From Streptomyces coeruleorubidus (GTDB taxonomy: Bacteria; Actinomycetota; Actinomycetes; Streptomycetales; Streptomycetaceae), in NCBI RefSeq assembly GCF_008705135.1, contig NZ_CP023694.1, positions 620,001-684,000 of the forward strand: a stretch of 64,000 nt of DNA, given 5' to 3'. Position 1 is the first letter of the stretch. The number at the start of each line of letters is the position of its first letter. A program made the translations under genes and the position numbers. Below, piece by piece: positions 18,136-26,294 of this stretch. The notes under the pieces were generated by a model. It was given only the letters and a program-made list of their open reading frames with translations. It was not told where the DNA came from and did not search any database.

Positions 18136-18828
18136 TCAGCGGTGGCCGGGGAACCGCAGGGCGTTCGCCCACAGGCGGGTGACCGTGGACACGAGTTCCT
18201 CGAAGTCCACCGGCATATCTTCTTCTTGCTCTTCACTGCGCACGAAAGCGTTGTAAGCCATGACGCTGACCATGCCGGACAGCGCACGGGACGCCATCAT
18301 CGGGTCGACCTCACGGTCTGCGACGCCCCGCGCCTGCAGGTCGGCGATGCCGCGGGCATTGCGGCGGATGAACGCGTCCCCGCGCCGCCTTCGGAACTCA
18401 CGGAACTCCGGCTCCACTTGGGCGACCTGCTCCAGCAGTGCCATCAGCTTCGCGTTCCGCTTGTATGCCGCGAGATAGGCGCGGTTGCTCGCCTCGAGTA
18501 CCGCATAGGGATCGTCGGTGCCCTGCACCCGGCCCATGCCGGGGTGCATCATGTCCTCCTGCGCCTCCAGGAGGACGGCGGCGAGCACCTCTTCCTTGTT
18601 GGTGAAGTAGGTGTAGAAGGATCCTGCCGCGCACTGAGCCTCTTTGGTGATGTCGGTCAGGCGGGTGTCGAGGTAGCCGTCCCGTTCGAACACCTTCCGA
18701 GCGGCCTTCACCAGTGCGGCCCGGGTCCGCGCTCCGCGCTTCGTCGTGGGTGGCTCGCGAAGTTGCGAGAAGGGCGCCACGGGCGGCGCCTGCTCGCTGT
18801 CGGTCTCCTCGGGCGCAGTAGTGTCCAT
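18136..18828 (-). CDS. TetR/AcrR regulator of the acyl-CoA catabolic regulon
   Basis: The 230-aa protein has a TetR DNA-binding domain (RGARTRAALVKAARKVFERD, then TDITKEAQCAAGSFYTYFTN, residues about 31-80) and a C-terminal ligand domain resembling FadR/KstR2-type acyl-CoA sensors. The frame is open upstream to 18873. I choose ATG 18828 because an extended -10 (TAAAGT, 18836-18841) with the degraded operator copy lies just upstream, 7 bases from this A, which predicts a leaderless mRNA. It is encoded between the two operons bearing the operator and most likely represses both and itself. Ligand: probably an acyl-CoA, by inference. Confidence 0.88.
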   Translation of the reverse strand: MDTTAPEETDSEQAPPVAPFSQLREPPTTKRGARTRAALVKAARKVFERDGYLDTRLTDITKEAQCAAGSFYTYFTNKEEVLAAVLLEAQEDMMHPGMGRVQGTDDPYAVLEASNRAYLAAYKRNAKLMALLEQVAQVEPEFREFRRRRGDAFIRRNARGIADLQARGVADREVDPMMASRALSGMVSVMAYNAFVRSEEQEEDMPVDFEELVSTVTRLWANALRFPGHR

Positions 18829-18835
18829 CCCCGGG

Positions 18836-18864
18836 ACTTTACTTGAATCCGACGCCATAGTCAT
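18836..18864 (-). promoter_or_regulatory. Putative TetR autoregulatory promoter, operator copy 2 (degraded)
   Basis: The plus strand reads TTGAATCCGACGCCATAGTC from 18843; 17 of 22 positions of 18843-18864 match copy 1, with one half-site intact. On the minus strand a -10 TAAAGT lies at 18836-18841 and a weak -35 ATGACT at 18859-18864, in the same spacing relative to the dyad as in copies 1 and 3. The half-damaged dyad would give weaker binding, as common for autoregulation. Confidence 0.6.
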
Positions 18865-18912
18865 AAATCCCAAAGGGCAGACGGGGCAGGCTGATGTCCT
18901 GGTTTCCGGGGT

Positions 18913-20436
18913 TCAGGGGCGGCGGGCGCCAACGTCACCGAGGGCGGTGTCACGGGTCAGAGCACTGCGGTCGATGGACCGCTTGAGGATCTTCCCCGTC
19001 GGCCCCTTGGGCAGCGCGTCGACGAACCGGACGATGCGCGGGATCTTGTAGGCGGACAGCCGCTCCCGTGCCCAGCTCGACACGTCGGCCGCACCGAGCT
19101 CCGCACCGGGCCGGGCGGCGACGAGCGCGGCGACCTCCTCGCCGTAGTGGTCGTCGGGAACGCCGATCACGGCTGCCTCGACGATGTCGGGGTGCTCGTA
19201 GAGAACTTCCTCGACCTCGCCGGGGTAGACGTTGTAGCCGCCGCGGATGATCAGGTCCTTGACACGGTCAACGATGCGCAGGTCGCCGTCCGTGTCGGTT
19301 TCACCGAGGTCGCTGGTGCGGAACCAGCCATCGGACGAGATGGCCGCGGCGGTGTCAGCGGGGCGGTTCCAGTAGCCGCGCATCACCGTGGGCCCCTTGA
19401 TGTGGACCTCGCCGACGGTACCCGGCGGGCACTCGTTGCCGTCGTCGTCACGCACCTGAACCTGCATCCGCGGCACTGCCCTGCCGGTGTATCCGGTCTT
19501 GGCGCCGCGGTCGAGGTCGTTGAAGGTGCCGAACGCGGTGGTCTCGGTGAGCCCATACCCTTCGAGGATGGTGCAGCCGAAGCGGGCCTCGAAGGCCCGG
19601 GCGATCTCCCCCGGCAGCGACGCGCCGCCGGAGACGGCGACACGGAGGCCGGCGAAGTCCTCCGGGTTCGCATCACCCGCCGCGTGCAGCATCGCGTTCC
19701 ACATGGTCGGTACACCGGCCATGATGGTGAGCCGGTCGCGGCGCAGCATCTCCAGCATCGATGCCGGGTCGAATCGGGCCAGCAACGACATCGAGCCACC
19801 CACGGTCAAGATCGCCATCATGACCGAGGCCTGGCCGAACACGTGGAAGAGCGGGAGTCCGGTGCCGGTACGGTCGGCGCTCGATGCCCGGCTGCACTCG
19901 GCGCCGATCTCTCCGGCCGACAGCAGGTTTCCGACGCTGAGTTGGGCGCCCTTCGGCCGCCCCGTGGTTCCCGAGGTGTACAGGACGGCTGCGGTCTCGT
20001 CGCGGTCACGGTCGACGACGTCGGCATGGGCAGCGGTGACCGGCGTGCCCGGGGACAAGGCCCAGGAGGGCACCGAGAGCGCCGCGGCCGCCTCCGCGAC
20101 GGCGGGGCCCAGGGCGTGCCATGCGATCGCCAATGAGCATCCGGCGTCGCCGAGTACGTACTCGACCTCGGCCCGGGTGGACATGGTGTTGACCGGCACC
20201 ACGACACAGCCCGCGGCCTGGATCCCCAGGTAGGCCACCACGAACTCGGGCACCGACGGCGCCGCGAGCAGCACCCGGTCCCCCGGGGACAGGCCGGCGG
20301 CAGCCAAGGCACCCGCGTACCGCATGCTCGCGTCCCGCAGCTGAAGGTAGGTCCACTGGTCCGTGGCGCCGCGCAGTGCGATGTTGTCGGGAGTGGCGGC
20401 CGCATGGCGGCACACGGGATCGAAAACGCTGGTCAT
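18913..20436 (-). CDS. AMP-dependent acyl-CoA synthetase (FadD-like)
   Basis: This 507-aa ANL-superfamily enzyme has the P-loop motif YTSGTTGRPKGA (about 150-161), EGYGLTETTAFGTFN (289-303), the SDGWFRTSDLGETD motif with the ATP-ribose Asp (376-389), and the C-terminal catalytic lysine in KGPTGKILKR (near 488). It adenylates a carboxylic acid and forms its CoA thioester, feeding the pathway encoded around it. It lies downstream of thiolase and HAD genes on the same strand, 152 bases after HAD, so it may have its own promoter or be part of that transcript. Confidence 0.92.
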   Translation of the reverse strand: MTSVFDPVCRHAAATPDNIALRGATDQWTYLQLRDASMRYAGALAAAGLSPGDRVLLAAPSVPEFVVAYLGIQAAGCVVVPVNTMSTRAEVEYVLGDAGCSLAIAWHALGPAVAEAAAALSVPSWALSPGTPVTAAHADVVDRDRDETAAVLYTSGTTGRPKGAQLSVGNLLSAGEIGAECSRASSADRTGTGLPLFHVFGQASVMMAILTVGGSMSLLARFDPASMLEMLRRDRLTIMAGVPTMWNAMLHAAGDANPEDFAGLRVAVSGGASLPGEIARAFEARFGCTILEGYGLTETTAFGTFNDLDRGAKTGYTGRAVPRMQVQVRDDDGNECPPGTVGEVHIKGPTVMRGYWNRPADTAAAISSDGWFRTSDLGETDTDGDLRIVDRVKDLIIRGGYNVYPGEVEEVLYEHPDIVEAAVIGVPDDHYGEEVAALVAARPGAELGAADVSSWARERLSAYKIPRIVRFVDALPKGPTGKILKRSIDRSALTRDTALGDVGARRP

Positions 20437-20588
20437 GGGGCGGTGCCTTCCGGGATGTGAGCAGGTAATGATGCGGATCGCACCCTCGCCGACGAGTTGA
20501 CCTGGCCCGGCTTCGACATCAAGTCCTCGGGCAGTGTGGCCGGATGACCGACCTCAGTGCGTCCGGTCGGTCAGTCGATGGATATCGG

Positions 20589-21236
20589 TCAGGCGGTGAT
20601 CCCGAAGCGTTCGGCGAGTTGGCGGCGGGTGTCGGCGGCACTGGTGTGCAGCACGCCCCCGATTCCGATCCGTGCCGCTCCGTCGAGGTTCTGCTGCAGA
20701 TCGTCGATCATGACTGCCTCCTCGGGGTCGATGCGGAGGCGTTCACATGCGATCGCGTAGATCCGCCGGGACGGCTTGCGGATCCCGACCTCGGCGGAGA
20801 TGACGATCGCATCGGCGACGGTGGCGAGGTCGACGCCGTCGTAGGTTCCGGTACCGAACGAATTGGACACGAGCGCAACGGGATGGCCGGCGGCCCGGAG
20901 TTCACCGAGCAGCCCGAGCATGTCCTGGTCGATCGACATTCCCGCTTGCATCCGGGCCGTGAGCCCCTCGGCCGATATCTCCGCGCCATGGACACGGAGG
21001 CGTTCGGCGAATCCCCGCTCGAAGGCTGCCGCGTCGATGCGTCCGCACTCGTGGTCGGCCAGCAGGGTGCGTGAGGGCTGGTCCCGGCTCAGGAGGTCCA
21101 GCGGAAGGCGCGGGTCGCCGCCGAGCGAGGCGCCGAATTCGGTGAAGGCACGCAGCACACTGGAGGTGATGACACCGCCGAAGTCCACCAGGACTGCGTT
21201 TCGGGTCTTTTCCACCGCGTTCGACAACGTATCCAT
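20589..21236 (-). CDS. HAD superfamily hydrolase, ACAD10 N-domain / epoxide-hydrolase-N-like
   Basis: The 215-aa protein is a HAD-IA hydrolase. Motif I is VDFGGV (Asp18 nucleophile, but Gly instead of the usual second Asp of DxD), motif II VSNSFG, motif III Lys in RKPSRRIY, and motif IV MIDDLQQN. This subfamily matches the HAD part of human ACAD10 (FDMGGV there) and the phosphatase half of soluble epoxide hydrolase. Replacement of the second Asp questions classical phosphatase activity. It starts two bases after the thiolase stop, so it is in the thiolase operon. Confidence 0.85.
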   Translation of the reverse strand: MDTLSNAVEKTRNAVLVDFGGVITSSVLRAFTEFGASLGGDPRLPLDLLSRDQPSRTLLADHECGRIDAAAFERGFAERLRVHGAEISAEGLTARMQAGMSIDQDMLGLLGELRAAGHPVALVSNSFGTGTYDGVDLATVADAIVISAEVGIRKPSRRIYAIACERLRIDPEEAVMIDDLQQNLDGAARIGIGGVLHTSAADTRRQLAERFGITA

Positions 21237-21238
21237 GC

Positions 21239-22438
21239 TCAGGCGACCTCGAACAGTCCGGCCGCACCCATTCCGCCGCCGATGCACATGGAGATCACCA
21301 CGTACCGGACCCCCCGGCGCTTGCCCTCGATGAGGGCATGTCCCACCAGGCGGGCACCGGTCATTCCGTACGGATGACCGACCGAGATGGCGCCGCCATT
21401 GACGTTGAACCGGTCCGGGTCGATGTGCAGTTCGTCCCGGCAGTACAGCGCCTGGGAGGCGAACGCCTCGTTGAGTTCCCACAGGCCGATGTCGTCGATG
21501 GTGAGGTCGTGCTGCTTCAGCAGTTTCGGAATGGCGAACACCGGGCCGATGCCCATCTCGTCCGGCGCGCATCCGGCAACGGTCATACCCCGGTAGACGC
21601 CCAGCGGTTCGAGTCCGCGGCGCTCGGCCTCCTTCGCCTCCATCAGAACCGACGCCGAAGCACCGTCCGACAGTTGCGAGGAGTTGCCCGCCGTAACGCT
21701 GGAATGCGCGCTCACCTGACCGTCGGGCAGTACCGGCGCCAACCCGGCCAGTCCCTCGAGCGTGGTCGACGCGCGGTTGCCCTCGTCCCGGGTCAGGGTG
21801 ACTTCCTCGTCCCGTACTTCCCCGGACTGCTTGTCCAGGACCTTCTTGACGCTTCTGAGCGCGACGATCTCCTGGTCGAACCGGCCGGCCTCCTGCGCCG
21901 CCGCGGTGCGCTGCTGCGAGACCAGCGCGAACTCGTCCTGACGGTCGCGGCTCACGCCGTAGCGTTCAGCGACGATCTCCGCCGTCTGCAGCATCGGCAG
22001 GTAGATGCCCGGCGTGTGCTCGACCAGCCAGGGATCCGTCATCCGGTGGGTGTTCATGTGGTCGTTCTGGACCAAGGAGATCGACTCGACACCGCCGCCG
22101 ACGGTGACCTGCATGCCGTCCGTGACGATCTGCTTGGCGGCCGTCGCTATGGCCATCAGGCCCGACGAGCACTGCCGGTCGATCGACATCCCCGACACGG
22201 TGTCCGGAAGTCCGGCACGCAGAGCGGCCTGACGCGCCACGTTGAAACCGGAGGACCCTTGCTGCACGGCGCAGCCGAAGATGACGTCCTCGACCTCGCC
22301 TCCCTCGAGCCCGGCGCGCCGCACTGCGTGCGAAAGGGCGTGGGCGGCGAGTTCCTGCGCCTGGGTGTCGTTGAACGCGCCGCGGTAGGCCTTTCCGATC
22401 GGCGTCCGTGCCGTCGAAACGATGACTGCTTCCCTCAT
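21239..22438 (-). CDS. Acetyl-CoA acyltransferase (thiolase)
   Basis: The 399-aa degradative-type thiolase has the nucleophile Cys90 ([10 protein letters not shown]), NEAFASQ, the catalytic His in [14 protein letters not shown] and the second Cys in [11 protein letters not shown] at the C-terminus. It cleaves 3-ketoacyl-CoA to acetyl-CoA (or propionyl-CoA) and a shortened acyl-CoA, the last step of beta-oxidation. The start ATG at 22438 follows a GCGAGG site. Its promoter carries operator copy 3 at 22644-22665, so the mRNA would have an unusually long leader of about 190 bases, in which I see no conserved structure. Confidence 0.93.
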   Translation of the reverse strand: MREAVIVSTARTPIGKAYRGAFNDTQAQELAAHALSHAVRRAGLEGGEVEDVIFGCAVQQGSSGFNVARQAALRAGLPDTVSGMSIDRQCSSGLMAIATAAKQIVTDGMQVTVGGGVESISLVQNDHMNTHRMTDPWLVEHTPGIYLPMLQTAEIVAERYGVSRDRQDEFALVSQQRTAAAQEAGRFDQEIVALRSVKKVLDKQSGEVRDEEVTLTRDEGNRASTTLEGLAGLAPVLPDGQVSAHSSVTAGNSSQLSDGASASVLMEAKEAERRGLEPLGVYRGMTVAGCAPDEMGIGPVFAIPKLLKQHDLTIDDIGLWELNEAFASQALYCRDELHIDPDRFNVNGGAISVGHPYGMTGARLVGHALIEGKRRGVRYVVISMCIGGGMGAAGLFEVA

Positions 22439-22636
22439 GTCGCCTCGCTGTTTCCTGTCGGTCCGGTTCGCCCGGGGGCTCCGGGGCCGGAACTCCGAGC
22501 TCCGTGAGCCGGGCTCGATTGCCGATGAACGGTGCCGAACGCCAACTGCCCTGCGGATACGGCTCATGACCGTCTCCTCGGGTGATCCGAGGACATGTCA
22601 TGGCCGCAAGGGTGACAGGAGTCGGCCTTCCGACCG

Positions 22637-22665
22637 GTTATATTTGAATTCGACGTCAGGTTCAA
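22637..22665 (-). promoter_or_regulatory. Minus-strand promoter with embedded 22-bp TetR-type operator (copy 3)
   Basis: On the minus strand the -35 TTGAAC is at 22660-22665 and the -10 TATAAC at 22637-22642, spacing 17. The dyad 22644-22665 has the same TTGAA/TTCAA arms and GACGTC core as copy 1; only a few inner bases differ. It reads toward the thiolase-HAD-synthetase genes and is also 71 bases before the divergent hydrolase gene, so it might affect both directions. Confidence 0.8.
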
Positions 22666-22706
22666 CCATCGTCGGCTATTGACAGTCCATCCCCTTACCG
22701 CAAGGG

Positions 22707-22722
22707 TACCGACCAGTCGGTA
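22707..22722. promoter_or_regulatory. 16-bp dyad TACCGACCAGTCGGTA before hydrolase gene
   Basis: TACCGACCAGTCGGTA has 7-base arms TACCGAC/GTCGGTA around a 2-base centre and ends 14 bases before the GTG at 22737. This form (ACCGAC-n-GTCGGT) is common for TetR-family operators. It is unlike the GACGTC-core dyad nearby, so a second regulator, not identified in this window, may control the hydrolase gene. The centre of the dyad is near where the transcript would start. Confidence 0.5.
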
Positions 22723-22736
22723 CGAAAGGGTGGATC

Positions 22737-23618
22737 GTGACTCAGCTGAGCATCTCCACGCATGCGGGCGTGTTCGACGCGATCGCGGCCGGTCCCGCCG
22801 GGGGCCGCCCGGTGCTGTTGCTGCACGGGTTCCCGCAGACGGGGGTGGTGTGGCGGCGGCAGATCGAGGCGTTGGCCGCGCACGGCTACCGGGTGGTGGC
22901 ACCCGACCAGCGTGGGTACTCCCCCGGAGCCCGCCCCCAGCGGCCCGAGGACTATCGGATCAGCCATCTCGTCGACGACGTCGTCGCGATCACGGAGGAA
23001 CTGGGCTGGGCGACGTTCGACCTGGTCGGCCACGACTGGGGCGGTGCGGTGGCCTGGTGGACGGCTGACGCCCACCCCGGCCGCGTGCGCACCCTCACGG
23101 TCGTCTCGACCCCGCACCCCGGCGCCCTGGCCACCACCCTGCGCACGGATGAGGACCAGCGCAGTCGCTCGCACTACATGATCGACTGGCGCGAAACGCC
23201 CACGACCGAAGAGCGCATGGTGGCCCACGACGCCCAAGAGCTTCGCGATTTCTACGCCGGAAAGGTCCCGCAAGACAGTGCGGACACCTATGTGCGTCAC
23301 CTGTCCCAGCCTGGCGCTCTCACCGCTGCGCTGAACTGGTACCGCGCCGGCCGCCCCGACGGCGCGATCGGTGTCATCGACGTTCCCACGCTGTACGTCT
23401 GGAGCACGGACGACGGCGCGTTCGGCCCGGCAGCCGCGCAGGAGACCGAGCGATGGGTCAACGGGCCGTACCGATTCGAGACCCTCCAAGGTGTCAGCCA
23501 CTGGATCCCCGAGGAAGCGCCCGAGCCGCTGAGCCACCTGCTGCTCGACCATCTCCGAGCGCACGGCGAGTACTCGACCCGCAGCGAAAACGCTGTCGTC
23601 GACCCTCAGAAAAGGTGA
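22737..23618 (+). CDS. Alpha/beta hydrolase, epoxide-hydrolase-like
   Basis: The 293-aa protein has HGFPQTG (oxyanion HGxP, residues 30-36) and the nucleophile elbow GHDWGG with Asp100, which marks the epoxide hydrolase/haloalkane dehalogenase branch rather than esterases with Ser. The acid is probably in WSTDDGAFG and the catalytic His in GVSHWIPEEAP near residue 262. Epoxide hydrolase activity is favoured by HGxP; a dehalogenase would need a different halide pocket that cannot be judged here. It is followed 5 bases later by the SCO6745-family gene, so the two form an operon. Confidence 0.82.
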   Translation: MTQLSISTHAGVFDAIAAGPAGGRPVLLLHGFPQTGVVWRRQIEALAAHGYRVVAPDQRGYSPGARPQRPEDYRISHLVDDVVAITEELGWATFDLVGHDWGGAVAWWTADAHPGRVRTLTVVSTPHPGALATTLRTDEDQRSRSHYMIDWRETPTTEERMVAHDAQELRDFYAGKVPQDSADTYVRHLSQPGALTAALNWYRAGRPDGAIGVIDVPTLYVWSTDDGAFGPAAAQETERWVNGPYRFETLQGVSHWIPEEAPEPLSHLLLDHLRAHGEYSTRSENAVVDPQKR

Positions 23619-23623
23619 CCCCC

Positions 23624-24445
23624 ATGGAGACTGCGCGTGCGGCCTGGCGCCGCCTCGAGCCCGTACACGCCATGATCTACTTCGCCCCCGAGGCAAGGCG
23701 ACGGTACACGGAGCTCGGCCTGAGAGGACGCGCCGGCTACTTCGCCTTCCGCAGCGCCGCCTTCGGCCGAGCCTCCGCCGAGCTGGTCATCTCCACCTTC
23801 TACAACTTCAACCCCGATGTCGTACGGCAGGCGGTCGACGGGGTCTGGGAGACGGCGACGCCGCAGCAGGTGCTGGACGCGCGGTACGCCGCGGCGGGCG
23901 AGGCTCTGCGGCGGGCGCAAGTCCACGAACTGCCCTACCTGAGCGAGGTCCTGGCGCTGACCCGCCGGGCGGCCGAGGCGGCCGGCGAACACGCGCAGGG
24001 CCGCCCGCTGTTCGCCGCGCATGCCGCACTGCCTTGGCCGCTGGAGCCGGTGCTGCAGCTGTGGCACGCCCAGACACTGCTCCGGGAGTTCCGCGGAGAC
24101 GGCCACGTGGCCTGTCTGCTGAGCGAGGGCGTCGGCGGCTTGGAAGCCCTGATCCTGCACGCCGCCACCGGTGACGTACCCGTCGACTTCCTCAAAGCCA
24201 GCCGAGCATGGCCCGAGGAGGAGTGGACCGCCGCCGAGGAGCACCTGCGCGAGCGAGGTCTCCTGGACGGCGACTCCCTCAGCCCGGAAGGCGCGACCCT
24301 GCGCCGACACATCGAGGACCGCACCGACCACCTGGCCCTTCCCGCCTACGCCGCACTGGGTGAAGCCGACTGTGAGCGGCTCGCCGATCTCGCGAGCCCC
24401 TTCGGCCGCGCCGTCGTCGAAGCCGGCCTTCTCAAGGTCGGCTGA
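23624..24445 (+). CDS. SCO6745 family protein
   Basis: The 273-aa product matches the actinobacterial SCO6745 family: MIYFAPEARRRYTELGLRGR near the N-terminus, GYFAFRSAAFG, an internal ATPQQVLDARYAAAGEALRR, LWHAQTLLREFRGDGHVACL, and a C-terminal winged-helix-like part (EEEWTAAEEHLRERGLLDGD). Members look like fused MarR-like helix-turn-helix and unknown domains; no catalytic motif is visible. An AAAGG site precedes ATG 23624. It is co-transcribed with the epoxide-hydrolase-like gene. Function is unknown. Confidence 0.7.
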   Translation: METARAAWRRLEPVHAMIYFAPEARRRYTELGLRGRAGYFAFRSAAFGRASAELVISTFYNFNPDVVRQAVDGVWETATPQQVLDARYAAAGEALRRAQVHELPYLSEVLALTRRAAEAAGEHAQGRPLFAAHAALPWPLEPVLQLWHAQTLLREFRGDGHVACLLSEGVGGLEALILHAATGDVPVDFLKASRAWPEEEWTAAEEHLRERGLLDGDSLSPEGATLRRHIEDRTDHLALPAYAALGEADCERLADLASPFGRAVVEAGLLKVG

Positions 24446-24494
24446 CCGCCGCCTCTCCCCTCCACCTCGTGCTTCATCGGCTGGAACTGCCGGC

Positions 24495-24534
24495 CATGCC
24501 CCGAGGCTGCGTGCCACGGCCGCGGAGGGGGCAT
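24495..24534. terminator. Hairpin after SCO6745-family gene
   Basis: Arms CATGCCCC (24495-24502) and GGGGCATG (24527-24534) can pair, 50 bases after the stop at 24445. There is no U-tract, which is usual for Streptomyces hairpin terminators. It also lies just beyond the end of a convergent small ORF, so it could serve both directions. Confidence 0.4.
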
Positions 24535-24543
24535 GTTGTGTGC

Positions 24544-24636
24544 TCAGTGCCGCCGGCGGACGACGGCACCGCCGAACAGTTCCTCAGCCTGCGGGCTGTC
24601 CATGTCGCTCCGGGCGCGGTGCTTCGCTCGGCTCAT
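24544..24636 (-). CDS. Possible 30-aa small protein with strong ribosome binding site
   Basis: A 31-codon frame opens with ATG 24636 behind GGAAGGAG, one of the best Shine-Dalgarno sequences in the window, at 9-base spacing. The peptide is basic at both ends (MSRAKHRARSD at the start, VVRRRH at the end) with an acidic-neutral middle (MDSPQAEELFGGA). No modification enzyme is next to it, and no family is recognised. The site quality is the main evidence that it is translated. Confidence 0.4.
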   Translation of the reverse strand: MSRAKHRARSDMDSPQAEELFGGAVVRRRH

Positions 24637-24724
24637 CGCACTCGCTCCTTCCACCTTTCGGTCCACCTGTCGACCGCACCGGCGCACCTGCGAGGCAGTC
24701 GAGGCGTAGCACACCCGCCGGGCC

Positions 24725-25000
24725 TCAGATGGCGGAGTTGGCGAACCAGTGGCCCAGCAGGTGCTCGTCCCCCTCGTGCGCGAGGGCCTCTGCTTCGTAG
24801 GACAGGCGGCCGTTGACGAGCAGGGGCAGGTCGGCCGCGGTTCCCCGGACCGCAGTTGCCGGACGGCGTCGAGCACGGTCACCACCCGCCAGCCAACGGC
24901 CTCGGTCTCGCCTGGACGCAGATGCATCGAAAACCTGCCTCCGGAGCTGAGGAGATGGGTCCGTCCTGCCCGGACGGTCCGCCGGTCGCCCAACCCCAGC
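24725..25000 (-). pseudogene. Possible frameshifted small hypothetical gene
   Basis: Two minus-strand frames each look protein-like over adjoining parts. One reads RFSMHLRPGETEAVGWRVVT and VLDAVRQLR at about 24930-24855; the other then reads ADLPLLVNGRLSYEAEALAH and ends LLGHWFANSAI at 24725. A single-base shift near 24850 would join them into one reading frame. No family was recognised, so the frameshift idea rests on amino-acid composition alone. The rest of 24446-25054 holds the hairpin and small ORF already listed. Confidence 0.3.
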
Positions 25001-25054
25001 TCCGCCGCTACGCACCTGCGGCCAAGCGATGTCGGGTGCGAATCGGGGGAGGGT

Positions 25055-26254
25055 TCAGGCAGGCCTGCGTGGGAGGCGGGTGGCGAGAGCAGTGGCGGTG
25101 CGTGCGAACGGTGTGGTCATGATTCCTGCGACGCTGGTGCGGCCGGCGATGTAGGCGTCGAGACGGCGCCACGCCGGCGGCAGGCGGGTCAGGGCTGTGT
25201 GGACGAGGCCGGGGTTGCGGGTGAAGAGGTCCATCAGCGTGCCACTGGCGCGCATTTCGACGCCGAGGACGTCGTCGACCTGCTGTCCGTAGCGGACGGC
25301 GGTGGTGTGCGCCTCCGCCTCGTCGGCGGCGGTGACGAGGCGGGCAGCGGCGTGGCCCGCGAGATCTCCTGAGCGCAGCGCGTAGGAGATGCCTTCGCGG
25401 GACCAGTGGTCGACGAGAGCCGCGGCGTCGCCGGCGACGAGCACGCGCCCGCGGGCCAGTGGGGAGCCGGGGTGGCGGCACCGCGTCAGGTGGCCGGTGT
25501 CGTGGAGGGGACGGGGGCCGCGAAGTCCGTGGCGTTCGAGGAAGTCGTCCTTGTAGGCGCGCAGTGCGGCGGGCTCGCCGCGGGCGGCCACCACTCCGGC
25601 GGTGCAGACGTCCCCTTTGGGGAAGACCCAGCCGAAGGAGCCCGGCAGCGGCCCCCATTCCATCAGGAGACGGCCTCGCCAGCGGTCGGCCGTCCGCGTG
25701 TCGACCGGTACTTCGGCCTCCAGGGCGAGGTCGACCTGTGCGCACCGCACTCCTACGTACCGGGCGACTCTGCTGGCGCTGCCGTCGGCGCCGACGACGG
25801 CTCGGGCGCGGAGCGTGTCGCCGCGGTTGGTCTTCACGGTGACGGTGTCGCCCTGTTGCTGCAGGGTGGCCAGCGCGGTGCTGTCCCGGACCTCCGCGCC
25901 TGCCGCGGCGGCGGCCTCGGTCAGCGCGGCGTCGAGTTCGCTGCGGTAGACCATGGCGATGGTCGGGGAACCGGAGACCAGGGTGCGTTCTCTGCGGCCG
26001 TTGAGGCTGAAGGTGAACTGCCGGGCCGTGTCGTAGATGTTCAGGGGCAGATCGGGGGGCAGGGCGGCGAGGGATGCTCCGATGAGGCCGCCGCCGCAGG
26101 TCTTGTAGCGGGGGATGGCGGCGCGCTCCAGCAGCAGCGTCCGACAACCGTTCTCGGCGGCGACTCGGGCGGCGGTGGCGCCGGCCGGGCCGGCGCCGAC
26201 GACGATCACGTCCCACGTGCCGGGGGTGCGAGTGGGGGCGGAAGGAGGGTGCAT
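25055..26254 (-). CDS. Geranylgeranyl-reductase-family FAD-dependent oxidoreductase
   Basis: The 399-aa flavoprotein starts with the FAD dinucleotide-binding motif VVGAGPAGATAARVAAENGC (about residues 18-37). PRYKTCGGGL (48-57) is the signature of the geranylgeranyl reductase group, VVGADGSASRVAR follows in the middle, and GRVLVAGDAAALVDHWSREG (about 278-297) contacts FAD. Family members reduce prenyl double bonds or hydroxylate aromatic and polyketide substrates. It lies 40 bases downstream of the PKS gene and is the last gene of the terpene/polyketide operon, so it probably tailors the prenyl or polyketide product. Which reaction it performs is open. Confidence 0.82.
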   Translation of the reverse strand: MHPPSAPTRTPGTWDVIVVGAGPAGATAARVAAENGCRTLLLERAAIPRYKTCGGGLIGASLAALPPDLPLNIYDTARQFTFSLNGRRERTLVSGSPTIAMVYRSELDAALTEAAAAAGAEVRDSTALATLQQQGDTVTVKTNRGDTLRARAVVGADGSASRVARYVGVRCAQVDLALEAEVPVDTRTADRWRGRLLMEWGPLPGSFGWVFPKGDVCTAGVVAARGEPAALRAYKDDFLERHGLRGPRPLHDTGHLTRCRHPGSPLARGRVLVAGDAAALVDHWSREGISYALRSGDLAGHAAARLVTAADEAEAHTTAVRYGQQVDDVLGVEMRASGTLMDLFTRNPGLVHTALTRLPPAWRRLDAYIAGRTSVAGIMTTPFARTATALATRLPRRPA

Positions 26255-26294
26255 GCGGTGGCCACCTAGCGATCGGGCGGGCGGGTAGGGACCG

